DNA from: Pseudomonas sp. Irchel s3b2
GTDB lineage: Bacteria; Pseudomonadota; Gammaproteobacteria; Pseudomonadales; Pseudomonadaceae
Length of the DNA stretch: 64,000 nt
NCBI RefSeq assembly: GCF_900187445.1
Contig: NZ_FYEB01000005.1
Coordinates: 186,001 to 250,000, forward strand
Direction of reading: 5' to 3'
A model generated the notes under the pieces. The model did no database searches. It was not told the DNA's origin and worked only from the letters and a program-made list of their open reading frames with translations. Shown one piece after another: positions 28,972-38,278 of this stretch; the first letter of the stretch is position 1, and the number at the start of each line of letters is the position of its first letter. Position numbers and translations under genes: made by a program.

Positions 28972-30930
28972 ATGAGCCCACCTGACGAGCCCAACGACTT
29001 CAACCGTCGCCGTGTACTGCAAGGCCTCTCGGCAGGTGCCGTCGGCGCCTGGGTCAGCCCGTTATTCGCAGGGAGCAAAACCATGCCCGACACCCCGGCA
29101 GACCTGATTCTGTACAACGGCCGCTTGCACACGGTGGACCGCAAGAAACCCCAGGCCAGTGCCGTCGCGATCAAGGACGGGCGCTTCGTGGTGGTCGGCA
29201 GCGACGCCCAGGCCATGGCCCTGCAAGGTCCCGGCACGCAGATCATCGACCTGCATGGACGCACGGTGATTCCCGGTCTCAACGATTCCCACCTGCACTT
29301 GATCCGTGGCGGTCTGAATTACAACCTCGAACTGCGCTGGGAAGGCGTGCCGTCCCTGGCCGATGCCCTGCGCATGCTCAAGGAACAGGCCGATCGCACG
29401 CCCACACCGCAATGGGTGCGGGTGGTCGGAGGCTGGAACGAGTTCCAGTTTGCAGAGAAGCGTCTGCCGACGATTGAAGAACTGAACAAGGCTGCGCCGG
29501 ACACCCCGGTATTCGTCCTTCACCTCTACGACCGCGCCCTGCTCAACCGTGCAGCGCTGAAAGTGGTCGGTTATACCCGCGATACGCCGAACCCGCCGGG
29601 CGGCGAGATCCAGCGCGATGCCAATGGCGATCCAACCGGCATGCTGATCGCCCGCCCCAATGCGATGATCCTCTACTCGACCCTGGCCAAGGGGCCGAAG
29701 CTGCCGTTGGAATACCAGGTCAACTCGACCCGTCAGTTCATGCGAGAACTCAATCGACTCGGCGTCACCAGTGCCATCGATGCCGGCGGTGGTTATCAGA
29801 ATTTCCCGGACGACTATCAAGTCATCCAGCAATTGGCCAAAGACCAACAGCTCACGGTGCGCATTGCCTACAACTTGTTCACCCAAAAACCCAAGGAAGA
29901 GCTGACCGATTTCAAAAACTGGACCAGCACCTCCCATTACGGCCAAGGAGACGACTTTCTGCGGCACAACGGCGCCGGGGAAATGCTGGTGTTCTCCGCA
30001 GCGGATTTCGAAGACTTTCTCGAACCCCGCCCCGACCTGCCGCAAACCATGGAGCAGGAGTTGGAGCCGGTGGTGCGGCATCTGGTGGAACAGCGCTGGC
30101 CCTTCCGCCTGCACGCCACCTACAACGAATCCATCAGCCGCATGCTCGACGTGTTCGAGAAGGTCAACCGGGATATGCCGTTCGACGGCTTGCCGTGGTT
30201 CTTCGATCATGCTGAAACCATCAGCCCACGCAACATCGAACGGGTGCGAGCCCTCGGTGGCGGCATTGCCATCCAGGATCGCATGGCGTTTCAGGGCGAA
30301 TATTTCGTCGACCGTTACGGCGCGAAGGCAGCCGAAGCGACACCACCGATTGCGCGCATGCTCGCCGAAGGTGTGCCGGTGGGCGCGGGCACCGATGCCA
30401 CGCGAGTGTCCAGCTACAACCCCTGGACCTCGATGTACTGGCTGGTCAGCGGCCGCACCGTCGGCGGGCTGGCGCTGTACCCGCAAGGCTTGAGCCGCGA
30501 TACCGCGCTGGAACTGTTCACCCACGGCAGCGCCTGGTTTTCCTCCGAACAAGGCAAAAAAGGCCAGATCAAAGTCGGGCAACTGGCGGATCTGATTGCG
30601 CTGTCGGCGGACTACTTCCACATCGAAGACGAAGCCATCAAATGGATCGAGTCGGTGCTGACCATTGTCGACGGCAAGATCGTCTACGGCAGCGTCGAGT
30701 TCGAAAAACTGGGGCCTGCGCCCATCCCGGTGATACCTGAGTGGTCGCCCGTGGTGAATGTACCGGGACACTGGAAACCACTGGCGCCACTGACCGCGCA
30801 AGTGCACCAATGCGTGGGCGCTTGCGCGGTGCATGCCCACAGCCATGAACGGGCGCGGCTGTCGTCAGCGCCGGTCAGTGACTTTCAAGGGTTCTGGGGG
30901 GCGTTTGGCTGTTCGTGTTTTGCGTTTTGA
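28972..30930 (+). CDS. Tat-exported amidohydrolase (YtcJ-like)
   Basis: This 652-residue protein has a Tat signal (NRRRVLQGLSAGAVGAWV, residues 10-27) and an amidohydrolase (composite barrel) domain. The metal-binding HxH is in LNDSHLHLIRGG. Further metal and catalytic residues lie in FRLHATYNES, FFDHAETIS and GAGTDATRVSSYNPW. YtcJ-type enzymes hydrolyse amide or imine bonds; the substrate is unknown. The last about 45 residues form an unusual Cys/His-rich tail (QCVGACAVHAHSHERA, ending FGCSCFAF). The ATG at 28972 is chosen because it gives the Tat signal directly. It is preceded by a terminator and stands as a single unit. Confidence 0.9.
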   Translation: MSPPDEPNDFNRRRVLQGLSAGAVGAWVSPLFAGSKTMPDTPADLILYNGRLHTVDRKKPQASAVAIKDGRFVVVGSDAQAMALQGPGTQIIDLHGRTVIPGLNDSHLHLIRGGLNYNLELRWEGVPSLADALRMLKEQADRTPTPQWVRVVGGWNEFQFAEKRLPTIEELNKAAPDTPVFVLHLYDRALLNRAALKVVGYTRDTPNPPGGEIQRDANGDPTGMLIARPNAMILYSTLAKGPKLPLEYQVNSTRQFMRELNRLGVTSAIDAGGGYQNFPDDYQVIQQLAKDQQLTVRIAYNLFTQKPKEELTDFKNWTSTSHYGQGDDFLRHNGAGEMLVFSAADFEDFLEPRPDLPQTMEQELEPVVRHLVEQRWPFRLHATYNESISRMLDVFEKVNRDMPFDGLPWFFDHAETISPRNIERVRALGGGIAIQDRMAFQGEYFVDRYGAKAAEATPPIARMLAEGVPVGAGTDATRVSSYNPWTSMYWLVSGRTVGGLALYPQGLSRDTALELFTHGSAWFSSEQGKKGQIKVGQLADLIALSADYFHIEDEAIKWIESVLTIVDGKIVYGSVEFEKLGPAPIPVIPEWSPVVNVPGHWKPLAPLTAQVHQCVGACAVHAHSHERARLSSAPVSDFQGFWGAFGCSCFAF

Positions 30931-31020
30931 ACGAAATATTTCCAAACACTATCCATCTAATGTGGGATCGCCGCACCGGCTCCCACATTAAATCCGAAGT
31001 AATTAGGGCGGGCAGTGAAA

Positions 31021-31156
31021 TCTGTGGCGAGGGAGCTTGCTCCCGTCCGGCTGCGCAGCAGTCGTAAACCATCCGATGAGGTGCCTCTGAAGAACTGCAG
31101 TGGCAGGTTTTGGGGCCGCTTCGCGCCCCAGCGGGAGCAAGCTCCCTCGCCACAGA
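31021..31156. repeat. Inverted REP pair (gagggagcttgctcc type) upstream of LysR gene
   Basis: The elements ctgtggcgagggagcttgctcc and ggagcaagctccctcgccacag are perfect inverted copies separated by about 90 bp that contain a smaller palindrome (ggggccgc..gcgcccc). The pair lies between the amidohydrolase stop and the regulator start. Confidence 0.88.
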
Positions 31157-31215
31157 CGGTATCCGCTGGCAGCGCCTGCTCTTACAATGCCCGCACCTCC
31201 CGTATCGGCCTGCCC

Positions 31216-32079
31216 ATGGACATCGACCTCGCCCGCACCTTTCTGGAAATCGTCCGCCACGGCAGCCTGGCCGCGGCGGCTGAAAAGCTGCACGTCACTC
31301 AGACCGCGATCACCGCCCGGGTGCAAAAGCTCGAAAGTCAGCTGGGTAGCACGCTGTTCGTGCGTAACCGCGCCGGTGCGCGCCTGACGCCGAACGGTGA
31401 GGCCTTTGTGGTTTACGCCAATCAACTGGTGCAGACCTGGGAAGCTGCGCGCCGGGACTTGCCGCTGCCCGAGGGCTACCGCGACGTGCTGCACATCGGT
31501 GGCGAGGTCAGTCTGTGCAACCCGTTGATGCTCAGCTGGGCCGGCGAGCTACGCGAGAAGATTCCCAGCCATGCCCTGCGCATGGAAATCCGTGACGGCG
31601 AAAACCTGCTGCGTCAACTGGAGCTGGGGGTGCTGGATGCCGCGCTGGTCTATCAGCCCGAGTACTGGCCACGCCTGCAAGTCGAGCAAGTGCTGGAAGA
31701 AAAACTCATCCTGGTACGCCTGGCCGGACGGCCCGATCCTTACGTGTATATCGACTGGGGCCCGGACTTCCGTCGTCAGCACGATGCCGCGCTGCCGGAA
31801 AAAGCCAAGGCGGCCTTGAGCTTCAACCTCGGACCGCTGGCCTTGCAGTACATTCTGGAAAACGGTGGCAGCGGCTATTTCCGTACCCGCGTGGTCCAGA
31901 GTTACCTGGAAAGCGGCGTGCTGGAGCCAGTGCCCAAAGCCCCGGAGTTCAGCTATCCGACTTACCTGGTTTACTCCCGGGACCGCGACTCCGCGACCTT
32001 GCAACGAGCCTTCGATTTACTGCGCGAAGTGATCAAGACGGATGACGACTGGTCCCAGCGCTGGGACCCCTTGACCTGA
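31216..32079 (+). CDS. LysR-family transcriptional regulator
   Basis: This 287-residue LysR regulator has a winged HTH at residues 1-60 (DIDLARTFLEIVRHGSLAAAAEKLHVTQTAITARVQKLE) and an effector-binding domain from about 85 to the end. The ATG at 31216 starts the canonical HTH; an upstream extension would run through the REP pair. The gene is followed by a hydroxylase-SRPBCC gene on the same strand 110 bp away, a plausible but unproven target. The ligand is unknown. Confidence 0.93.
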   Translation: MDIDLARTFLEIVRHGSLAAAAEKLHVTQTAITARVQKLESQLGSTLFVRNRAGARLTPNGEAFVVYANQLVQTWEAARRDLPLPEGYRDVLHIGGEVSLCNPLMLSWAGELREKIPSHALRMEIRDGENLLRQLELGVLDAALVYQPEYWPRLQVEQVLEEKLILVRLAGRPDPYVYIDWGPDFRRQHDAALPEKAKAALSFNLGPLALQYILENGGSGYFRTRVVQSYLESGVLEPVPKAPEFSYPTYLVYSRDRDSATLQRAFDLLREVIKTDDDWSQRWDPLT

Positions 32080-32189
32080 CGCCAGGCGTCTTGCACCGGA
32101 GCATGGCGCATGTGTCCTCAAGGTTGGGCCAGCCTCTGCGGTGGGATCGACTAATCTGCTGGTTATAACAATAACCACAGGTGAACGCA

Positions 32190-33332
32190 GTGAGGCAGAC
32201 CACCGAAGCATTCCGCGCGCGCTACCGTGCCGATATTCATCCGCTCTACAACCCCTGGCTGCACGGCGCCTTTGTGCTGCTGTTCGGGTTGCTGGCCATC
32301 GGCGCGTTCTGGAGCACCGTGCATCAGGTACGCCCCCTGGAGTGGCTGGCGGTGCCGCTGACCCTATTGTTCTTCAACTTCGGCGTCTACGTCGTGCATC
32401 GGCATCTGGGGCACCACAAAAAGCACCTGGCGCGAATGTTTTACGCCCGTCACGCCGGTGACCATCACAGCTTTTTCACCCCCGGTCACATGACCTACGA
32501 CAATGCGCGAGACTGGCGAGTGATTCTGTTTCCGGCCTGGCTGATCGTGTTGCACACCCTCGTCATCACCGCGCCCGCGTGGTGGTTGCTGGCTCAGCTC
32601 AATGGCAACGTCGCGGGGCTGTTCGGCGGCTGCATGGTCCTCGGTTATCTGACTTATGAAGTGTTCCATGCCTGCGAACATTTACCGCCCGGCAACCCGC
32701 TGACACGTCTTCCGTGGATTCGCCAGATGCGCCGTTTGCATGAACTGCACCATCGCCGTGAGCTGATGCAGGAGCGCAATTTCAATATCGTGTTTCCACT
32801 GATGGATTGCCTGTTCGGCACCTTGTACTGGGAATCGGAACAAGCGCCTCCACACCTGACGAGAACGCCCACCCGCCTGCAGCACGTGATCGATATCGCT
32901 GGAAATCCGCTCGCCGTACTCGCCTACGCCAGCACGGCGACACGTTGGCCGGAGTGGCATCCGTCCTCCCTCAAGGTCGATGGTCAGAGTGGCCCGCTGT
33001 ATGCCGGGGCGCGGTTCGAGGAAGACATTCGGGCCGGCGGACGTGAGGGGCATTTGCGCTGGGAGGTCGATGAATACCTGCCCGGTCGCCGCTGGAGCGC
33101 TCGTGCCCGGGGCGATCATGGATTGTCGTTGAGGGTGACTTACGAGTGCGAGGCTGAGGGCGACGGCACGCGGTTTGTCCGCACCCTGGAATATGGCTTC
33201 AGCGGTGTGGTGATGCGCATCGCCAATCGACTGCTGCTCAAGCGGCGCATTGAGCGTGAATCGGCGCAATCGATGCTGGCGTTACGCGAGATGGCGCAAA
33301 AACATCTGGCCTCGACAGGAGTCACCGCGTGA
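32190..33332 (+). CDS. Fatty acid hydroxylase/sterol desaturase fused to a SRPBCC domain
   Basis: This 380-residue protein has an N-terminal di-iron membrane hydroxylase domain with the His boxes HRHLGHHKKH (about 70-80), HAGDHHSFF (about 88-96), HACEH and HELHHRR (about 185-191). Hydrophobic segments lie near 20-45, 110-135 and 140-160. From about residue 230 the sequence changes to a SRPBCC/START-like soluble domain (ATRWPEWHPSSLKVDG, GARFEEDIRAGGREGHLRWEV, DGTRFVRTLEYG). The fusion suggests hydroxylation of a lipid held or presented by the second domain; this is inference. The GTG at 32190 with AGGTGA upstream is preferred over the GTG at 32181. The stop overlaps the start of the next gene (GTGA). 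Confidence 0.85.
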   Translation: MRQTTEAFRARYRADIHPLYNPWLHGAFVLLFGLLAIGAFWSTVHQVRPLEWLAVPLTLLFFNFGVYVVHRHLGHHKKHLARMFYARHAGDHHSFFTPGHMTYDNARDWRVILFPAWLIVLHTLVITAPAWWLLAQLNGNVAGLFGGCMVLGYLTYEVFHACEHLPPGNPLTRLPWIRQMRRLHELHHRRELMQERNFNIVFPLMDCLFGTLYWESEQAPPHLTRTPTRLQHVIDIAGNPLAVLAYASTATRWPEWHPSSLKVDGQSGPLYAGARFEEDIRAGGREGHLRWEVDEYLPGRRWSARARGDHGLSLRVTYECEAEGDGTRFVRTLEYGFSGVVMRIANRLLLKRRIERESAQSMLALREMAQKHLASTGVTA

Positions 33333-34416
33333 AAAAAGCCCTCAAATTTCGCCATTTTTTGTTGCTGTTGATCATTGTGATTGGCGGCTTCCTGTTGTTA
33401 TTACCCACCAAAGTCCAACCGATCGCCTGGACACCGTCACCGGCGCCCTCCCTCATCGATGGCATCTACACAGACAATCAGCGCCCAAAGGCGTAGAACG
33501 TGTCGGCGCCGCTGACATCGACGGCCCGGAGGCATTGCTGCTGGAGGAAGACGCCCTCATCACCGGCCTGCATGACGGTCGGCTGATTCGCACCAGCCTC
33601 GACGGCAAGACCACCAAGGTACTGGCCGATACCGGCGGCAGGCCATTAGGCCTGGCGCGGCACCCCAACGGTTTGCTGGTGATCGCCGACGGGATCAAGG
33701 GTTTGCTGTCGCTCGATGCTCAGGGCCGGTTGATTGCATTGAGCACCACGGCCAACAACGTGCCCTTTGGTTTTACCGATGACGTGGCCATCGACAAGGC
33801 CGGGCATTATGCCTATTTCAGCGATGCTTCCAGCCGTTGGGGTTACGGCAAGGATGGCGAGGCAATCATCGAGCACGGCGGCGACGGCCGTTTACTGCGT
33901 TATGACTTCCAGACCGGCAAAACGACGGTCCTGCTGGAGAAACTGGAGTTCGCCAACGGCGTGACCCTGGGGCCTGATGATGCGTTTGTGCTGGTCAACG
34001 AAACCGGTGCCTATCGCATCAGCCGCTATTGGCTGACCGGGCCGAAAGCCGGAACCCACGATCTGTTCATCGACAATTTGCCAGGGCTGCCGGACAACCT
34101 GGCATTCAATGGCCGCGACCGTTTCTGGGTGGCGCTGTATACACCGCGCAATGCACTGCTCGACGCCACGGCGCCCTACCCTCTGGTACGCAAAATGATC
34201 GTGCGCGCGATGACGATCCTGCCCAAACCGGTGGAGAACCGAGCCTTCGCCCTCGGCCTGGACCTCCACGGTAAAGTGATTGCCAATTTGCAGGACGCCA
34301 GCAGCGGCAACTACTCACCCATCACCACCGTGCGCGAGTATGGGGACTGGTTGTATCTGGGATCGCTGAAAGCTCGGCACATGGCGCGGTTGCCGTTGAG
34401 TACGGCATTGCAGTAG
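33329..34416 (+). pseudogene. SMP-30/gluconolactonase-like beta-propeller protein, interrupted by a frameshift
   Basis: A GTG at 33329, overlapping the previous stop, opens a frame with an N-terminal membrane anchor (HFLLLLIIVIGGFLLLL). After NQRPKA it hits TAG at 33494-33496. The rest of the protein continues in the -1 frame from about 33490 (GVERVGAADIDGPEALLLEE...) to 34416, with SMP-30 repeats (GRPLGLARHPNGLLVIADG, FANGVTLGPDDAFVLVNE, GLPDNLAFNGRDRFWVALYTPRN). Reconstructed length is about 362 residues. The junction is the heptamer C CCA AAG (33484-33490), so a lost base in the A-run, a sequencing error, or genuine -1 slippage could each explain it. The family hydrolyses lactones or binds calcium; substrate unknown. 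Confidence 0.8.
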
Positions 34417-34429
34417 TAATGGCGATCAA

Positions 34430-34562
34430 ACTGTAGGAGCAGGCTTGCTCGTGAATGACGCCACGCCAGCCAACATCAATGTTGAATGTCAGTTCTTGGA
34501 GCAGCTGGCGAAGCCTGTGTTCGGCTGTAGCAGCTGTCGAGCCCCAGCGAGGCTGCTGCTAC
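34430..34562. repeat. REP-like sequences downstream of SMP-30-like gene
   Basis: tgtaggagcaggcttgctcg and ctgtagcagctgtcgag...gaggctgctgctacagg are degenerate or different-subtype palindromes of the same general kind as other REPs in the window. No gene is seen here. Confidence 0.55.
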
Positions 34563-34566
34563 AGGG

Positions 34567-34761
34567 TTATTGGGTGGTTTGAGTGTCGGGGTCGTCCTGC
34601 TTGTCCTCATTGTCCGGCAATTCATCGATGCCCGGTTCATCCTCGGGGTTGACGGTGGTGCGTCCCGGACTTAAGGGTTCTGGATGAGTCGGGATCGGGT
34701 CGAAGCCGCCCTGTTCTTCGCTGGGGTACTTTTCTTTATGGGGAAAGGCTGGATCGGGCAT
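34567..34761 (-). CDS. Small acidic hypothetical protein
   Basis: This 64-residue, Pro/Asp/Glu-rich protein (MPDPAFPHKEKYPSEEQGGF... ending DDPDTQTTQ) has no hydrophobic segment and is likely disordered. Its composition and the clean ATG suggest a real gene of a type often seen in Pseudomonas, but I recognise no family or function. It lies next to the DUF465 gene on the same strand, 108 bp away. Confidence 0.55.
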   Translation of the reverse strand: MPDPAFPHKEKYPSEEQGGFDPIPTHPEPLSPGRTTVNPEDEPGIDELPDNEDKQDDPDTQTTQ

Positions 34762-34869
34762 GGGGCACCTCGCACGGGCCGCAAAGTCGGGCTCTGATCG
34801 TTCGAGGTGCCGGTATTTATCCCCGTTCCAATTTTTCAGGTGCCGGTCGTCGGTAGTTTGGTATGGACG

Positions 34870-35112
34870 TCAGGACGGCGTCTGGAGTCGTTCAACGATC
34901 TTCTTCTTGAACTGCACACGCTTCTCCTTGAGCTTCTTGAGTTCGTCATCGCTAAGTGCATTCGATAGTGCAGACTCGGCTTTCAACACTTCCGCGTCCG
35001 TCTGGGAGTACTTGTTGAGCAGTGAATCCAGTAACGGATCCTTGGTGCGTTTTTGCTGGATCTCTTCCTTCGTGCAGCGTAAATCCTGATAAAGGTCATG
35101 AGTCACCGGCAT
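34870..35112 (-). CDS. DUF465 (YdcH-type) small coiled-coil protein
   Basis: This 80-residue, highly charged helical protein (HDLYQDLRCTKEEIQQKRTKDPLLDSLLNKYSQTDAEVLK... DDELKKLKEKRVQFKKKI) matches DUF465/YdcH, a family of short coiled-coil proteins with unknown role. The ATG at 35112 (MPVTHDLYQDL) is chosen over an upstream in-frame start because GGAGGTGTTCC lies immediately before it. Confidence 0.82.
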   Translation of the reverse strand: MPVTHDLYQDLRCTKEEIQQKRTKDPLLDSLLNKYSQTDAEVLKAESALSNALSDDELKKLKEKRVQFKKKIVERLQTPS

Positions 35113-35330
35113 GGAACACCTCCGTTCGTTAATCGGCGGCAAACGCGATCAATTGCGTTCACCAACTATCAGAATGGCCTTGCTTACCCTGTTCTGTCGA
35201 CCGTCTATCAGACCAGCGGTGTCCGTTCGTCGTCCTGTCGCAAATGCGATAAAACCTTTGCATTAGCGCCCGCCTCCATTGATTAACGATCACCTGGATC
35301 GCCCATAAAAACCTGTGTGGAGAATGTCCG

Positions 35331-35852
35331 ATGGACGGATTCAATCTGCGTCACCTCGCCCTGGCCGTAGCCTTGAGCACCAGCATGGGTACAGCTTTCG
35401 CTGCCGATTCCAATGATTTCGTCGATGACGCCACCGCCGGTGGCATCGCGGAAGTCGAAACCAGCAAATTGGCCTTGGAAAAAAGCTCATCGGCTGACGT
35501 CAAGGCGTTCGCCAACATGATGATCACCGATCATTCCAAAGCCAATGATGAACTGGCGGCACTGGCGAAAAAGCATGACATTGAGGTGCCGGACACGACG
35601 ACGTTGGTCAAACAGGCCAAGGAAAAAATTCTCGACTGGCGCGATGAATCCTTTGACAACGCCTATGCAAACAATCAGGTAAAAGCTCACGAAGAAGCCA
35701 TTGAACGGTTCAAAAAAGAAGCCAACACAGTGACGGACGACAAGACCAAAGGCGCTACCGAACTCAAGGCCTTCGCACAAAAAATGTTGCCGGCGCTGGA
35801 AAAACACCTGGATATGGCGAAAAAACTCCAGGCGGCTCATCCCGATAAATAA
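35331..35852 (+). CDS. DUF4142 secreted helical protein
   Basis: This 173-residue exported protein has a signal peptide (residues 1-25, LALAVALSTSMGTAFA) and then a DUF4142 ferritin-like helical bundle: DFVDDATAGGIAEVETSKLALEKSSSADVKAFANMMITDHSKANDEL is the conserved N-terminal helix pair, and FAQKMLPALEKHLDMAKKL the C-terminal helix. The family is periplasmic and often linked to stress or biofilm genes, without known chemistry. SD GGAG precedes the ATG at 35331. A REP cluster follows. Confidence 0.9.
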   Translation: MDGFNLRHLALAVALSTSMGTAFAADSNDFVDDATAGGIAEVETSKLALEKSSSADVKAFANMMITDHSKANDELAALAKKHDIEVPDTTTLVKQAKEKILDWRDESFDNAYANNQVKAHEEAIERFKKEANTVTDDKTKGATELKAFAQKMLPALEKHLDMAKKLQAAHPDK

Positions 35853-35867
35853 TCCCCGCAGGAACAA

Positions 35868-36030
35868 GGCTTGCCCGGTGATTGCTCATCGCGGGTAAGC
35901 CTTGATGCCGACGCCCTCTGTAGGAGCGAGCGGGCGGCGATCCGACTTGCCCGCGAACAAGGCCCCGCGGAGTATCAGGTACCCCGCGTCATCGTTCTTC
36001 GCGGGCAAGCCTCGCTCCTACAGAGGGCGC
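35868..36030. repeat. REP cluster between DUF4142 gene and sensor kinase gene
   Basis: Three REP units are present: aggcttgcccggtgattgctcatcgcgggtaagcctt, then tgtaggagcgagcgggcggcgatccgacttgcccgcgaa, then ttcgcgggcaagcctcgctcctaca. It lies at the convergent ends of the two genes. Confidence 0.85.
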
Positions 36031-36034
36031 AGTC

Positions 36035-38146
36035 TCAACCACCCAGCACGCTGCGGATCATGCTCAACAGCGCTTCAGGGCCATAGGGTTTGCTCAGCAG
36101 ATAAGTGTCGGGGCTGAGTTGGTGATTGCGCGAAATAATGTCCCGAGTGTGGCCGGAGGTAAACAGCACCGCCACCGGAGGATTCTGCACCTTGGCCCAG
36201 GCGGCCAGGTCCGCGCTTTTGATCAAACCGGGCATGACCACATCGGTGAAGATCAGGTCCACCGCCATGCCATCGAGCAACATCTGCATCGCCAAGTCAC
36301 CGTTGGCCGCGGTCAAAACCTGATAGCCCTCTTCACCCAACAAGTCCACCGTCGAGCCACGCACCGCTTCATTGTCCTCAACCACCAGAATGGTTTCATG
36401 CCCGCCACGGTGCTGCGGATCATGGCGCGTTGTTTCACTGGGCAACGGGCGCAAGCTGCGCGGGAAATACAGCTGCACCCGGGTGCCCTGCCCGACGACG
36501 CTGGAGATTTCGATATGCCCGTCACTCTGTTTGACGAAACCGAACACCATGCTCAAACCCAGGCCAGTGCCCTGGCCATCAGCCTTGGTGGTGAAAAACG
36601 GTTCGAAGGCCTGTGCGAGCACTTGAGGCGGCATGCCGACACCCGTGTCAGCCACCGCGACGCAAACATAGTCGCCAGCAACGATGCCCTTGCCTGCGCA
36701 AAACTTGCGGTCGAGGACAATGTTCTCGACACTCAGGGCAATGATCCCCTCGCCGTTCATGGCGTCTCGGGCGTTGATCGCGAGGTTGAGAATGGCATTT
36801 TCCAGTTGATTGCGGTCCACGTAGAGATGCCATGGATCGTCAGGCGCCGTCACCTTGATCTGGATAGTTTCCCCCAGCGCCCGCTGCAACAATTCTCCCA
36901 GTCCTTCGAAGATCTGCCGTGGGTCGCAGACCGCCGGTGACAATGGCTGACGACGGGCGAATGCGAGTAATTGTGAAGATAGTTTGGCACCGCGCTCGAC
37001 CGCGGCAATCGAAGCACTGACCCGGCGTTGCACGTTGGCGTTGTCCGGTTCGTGACGCGCCAGCAAGTGCAGGTTGCCGGCGATGACCTGCAACAGGTTG
37101 TTGAAGTCATGGGCCACCCCGCCGGTGAGACCGCCGATGGCTTCGAGTTTCTGTGACTGACGCAATTGCTCTTCGGCCGCCAGCCGCGCTTCAACTTCGT
37201 CGGCGACTCGCTGCTCCAGGTTGCGGGTGAATTTGAGCAAGGACTCTTCGGCAGTCTTGCGTTCGTGGATGTCAATCAACACCCCGGGAAAGCGGAACGC
37301 CTCGCCTTGCTCATCGAACTCGCAACACCCGCTGGCCAGCACCCACAGGTAACTGCCATCGGGACGCAGAACCCGGTATTCGGCGTTATAGGGTACGCCG
37401 GTTTCCACTGACTGTTTGATCCGCTCCTGAACCCAACTGCGGTCGTCTGGATGAATCTGCATTTCGGCAATGAGCGGTGGCAGGTTGGCCAGGTCCTGGT
37501 CGAGCGGATAGGAAAACGTGCGGGCGAAGCGTTCGTCGGCAGACAGCACATCAGCCTTGATATCCCAGACGAACGAGCCGAGCAAAGCCCCGGCATTGAG
37601 AGCCAGGCGAACCCTTTCGTTGTCGGCGCGATAAGCGCTTTCGGCTTCCTGGCGGCGGCGCTCGGAAATCACATGGTCAGTGGTGTCAACCACCATCGCC
37701 ATGACCCCGGCGGGATGCCCGTCATCATCGGCGACGGGACTGTAGTAAAGATCCATCCAGACGTCTTCGGGTACGCCGTCACGCAACAACACTAGGGCTT
37801 TGTTGTGGTAGGACAAGGTACCGCCCGCAAGGCAGATATCCACCACATGCCGATTGAATTCGGCGACCTCTGGCCAGCCCAATTCCACCGGGGAGCCCAA
37901 CAGATAAGGATGGCGCCCACCGGCAAATCTCGAGTAGGCATCGTTATAGATCATGTAACCGGGCCGGCCCCACAGCATCACCATCGGCAGCGGTGAGGCG
38001 AGCAATAATTGCACCGCGCTGCACAGGCTTGCGGGCCAGGTCTCGATGGGCCCGAGCTCGGTCAGGCTCCAGTCGAACGCGCGAATGCGTCCGGCCATTT
38101 CGCCGCTCCAGCCGGTACATCCGTGGCTATTGTCTAGAAACTGCAT
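36035..38146 (-). CDS. Hybrid sensor histidine kinase with PAS domains and C-terminal receiver
   Basis: This 703-residue protein has two PAS-type sensor regions: about 20-165, and 185-310 with the PAC end FPGVLIDIHERKTAEES. A coiled-coil linker is followed by a HisKA domain with the phospho-acceptor in GGVAHDFNN (about 345), a HATPase domain (NLAINARDAM; DTGVGMPPQV; GTGLGLSMVFGF) and a receiver domain (ILVVEDNEAVR; phospho-Asp in DLIFTDVVMP, about 632). No transmembrane segment is evident, so a cytosolic signal is likely. The ATG at 38146 is preferred to an upstream TTG with no SD. No cognate regulator adjoins it. Confidence 0.9.
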   Translation of the reverse strand: MQFLDNSHGCTGWSGEMAGRIRAFDWSLTELGPIETWPASLCSAVQLLLASPLPMVMLWGRPGYMIYNDAYSRFAGGRHPYLLGSPVELGWPEVAEFNRHVVDICLAGGTLSYHNKALVLLRDGVPEDVWMDLYYSPVADDDGHPAGVMAMVVDTTDHVISERRRQEAESAYRADNERVRLALNAGALLGSFVWDIKADVLSADERFARTFSYPLDQDLANLPPLIAEMQIHPDDRSWVQERIKQSVETGVPYNAEYRVLRPDGSYLWVLASGCCEFDEQGEAFRFPGVLIDIHERKTAEESLLKFTRNLEQRVADEVEARLAAEEQLRQSQKLEAIGGLTGGVAHDFNNLLQVIAGNLHLLARHEPDNANVQRRVSASIAAVERGAKLSSQLLAFARRQPLSPAVCDPRQIFEGLGELLQRALGETIQIKVTAPDDPWHLYVDRNQLENAILNLAINARDAMNGEGIIALSVENIVLDRKFCAGKGIVAGDYVCVAVADTGVGMPPQVLAQAFEPFFTTKADGQGTGLGLSMVFGFVKQSDGHIEISSVVGQGTRVQLYFPRSLRPLPSETTRHDPQHRGGHETILVVEDNEAVRGSTVDLLGEEGYQVLTAANGDLAMQMLLDGMAVDLIFTDVVMPGLIKSADLAAWAKVQNPPVAVLFTSGHTRDIISRNHQLSPDTYLLSKPYGPEALLSMIRSVLGG

Positions 38147-38278
38147 CGACTGGCCTATGTCCTGTGAATGACATGTTTTCAGGCAGTGCAACGGCGTAAG
38201 GAGACGGTGCGTGCCCGTTTGTTTCGAGCACCGCCGACGCCAATGGTTTCATAGAGGTATAGCTGAATTGTCGCAGGT

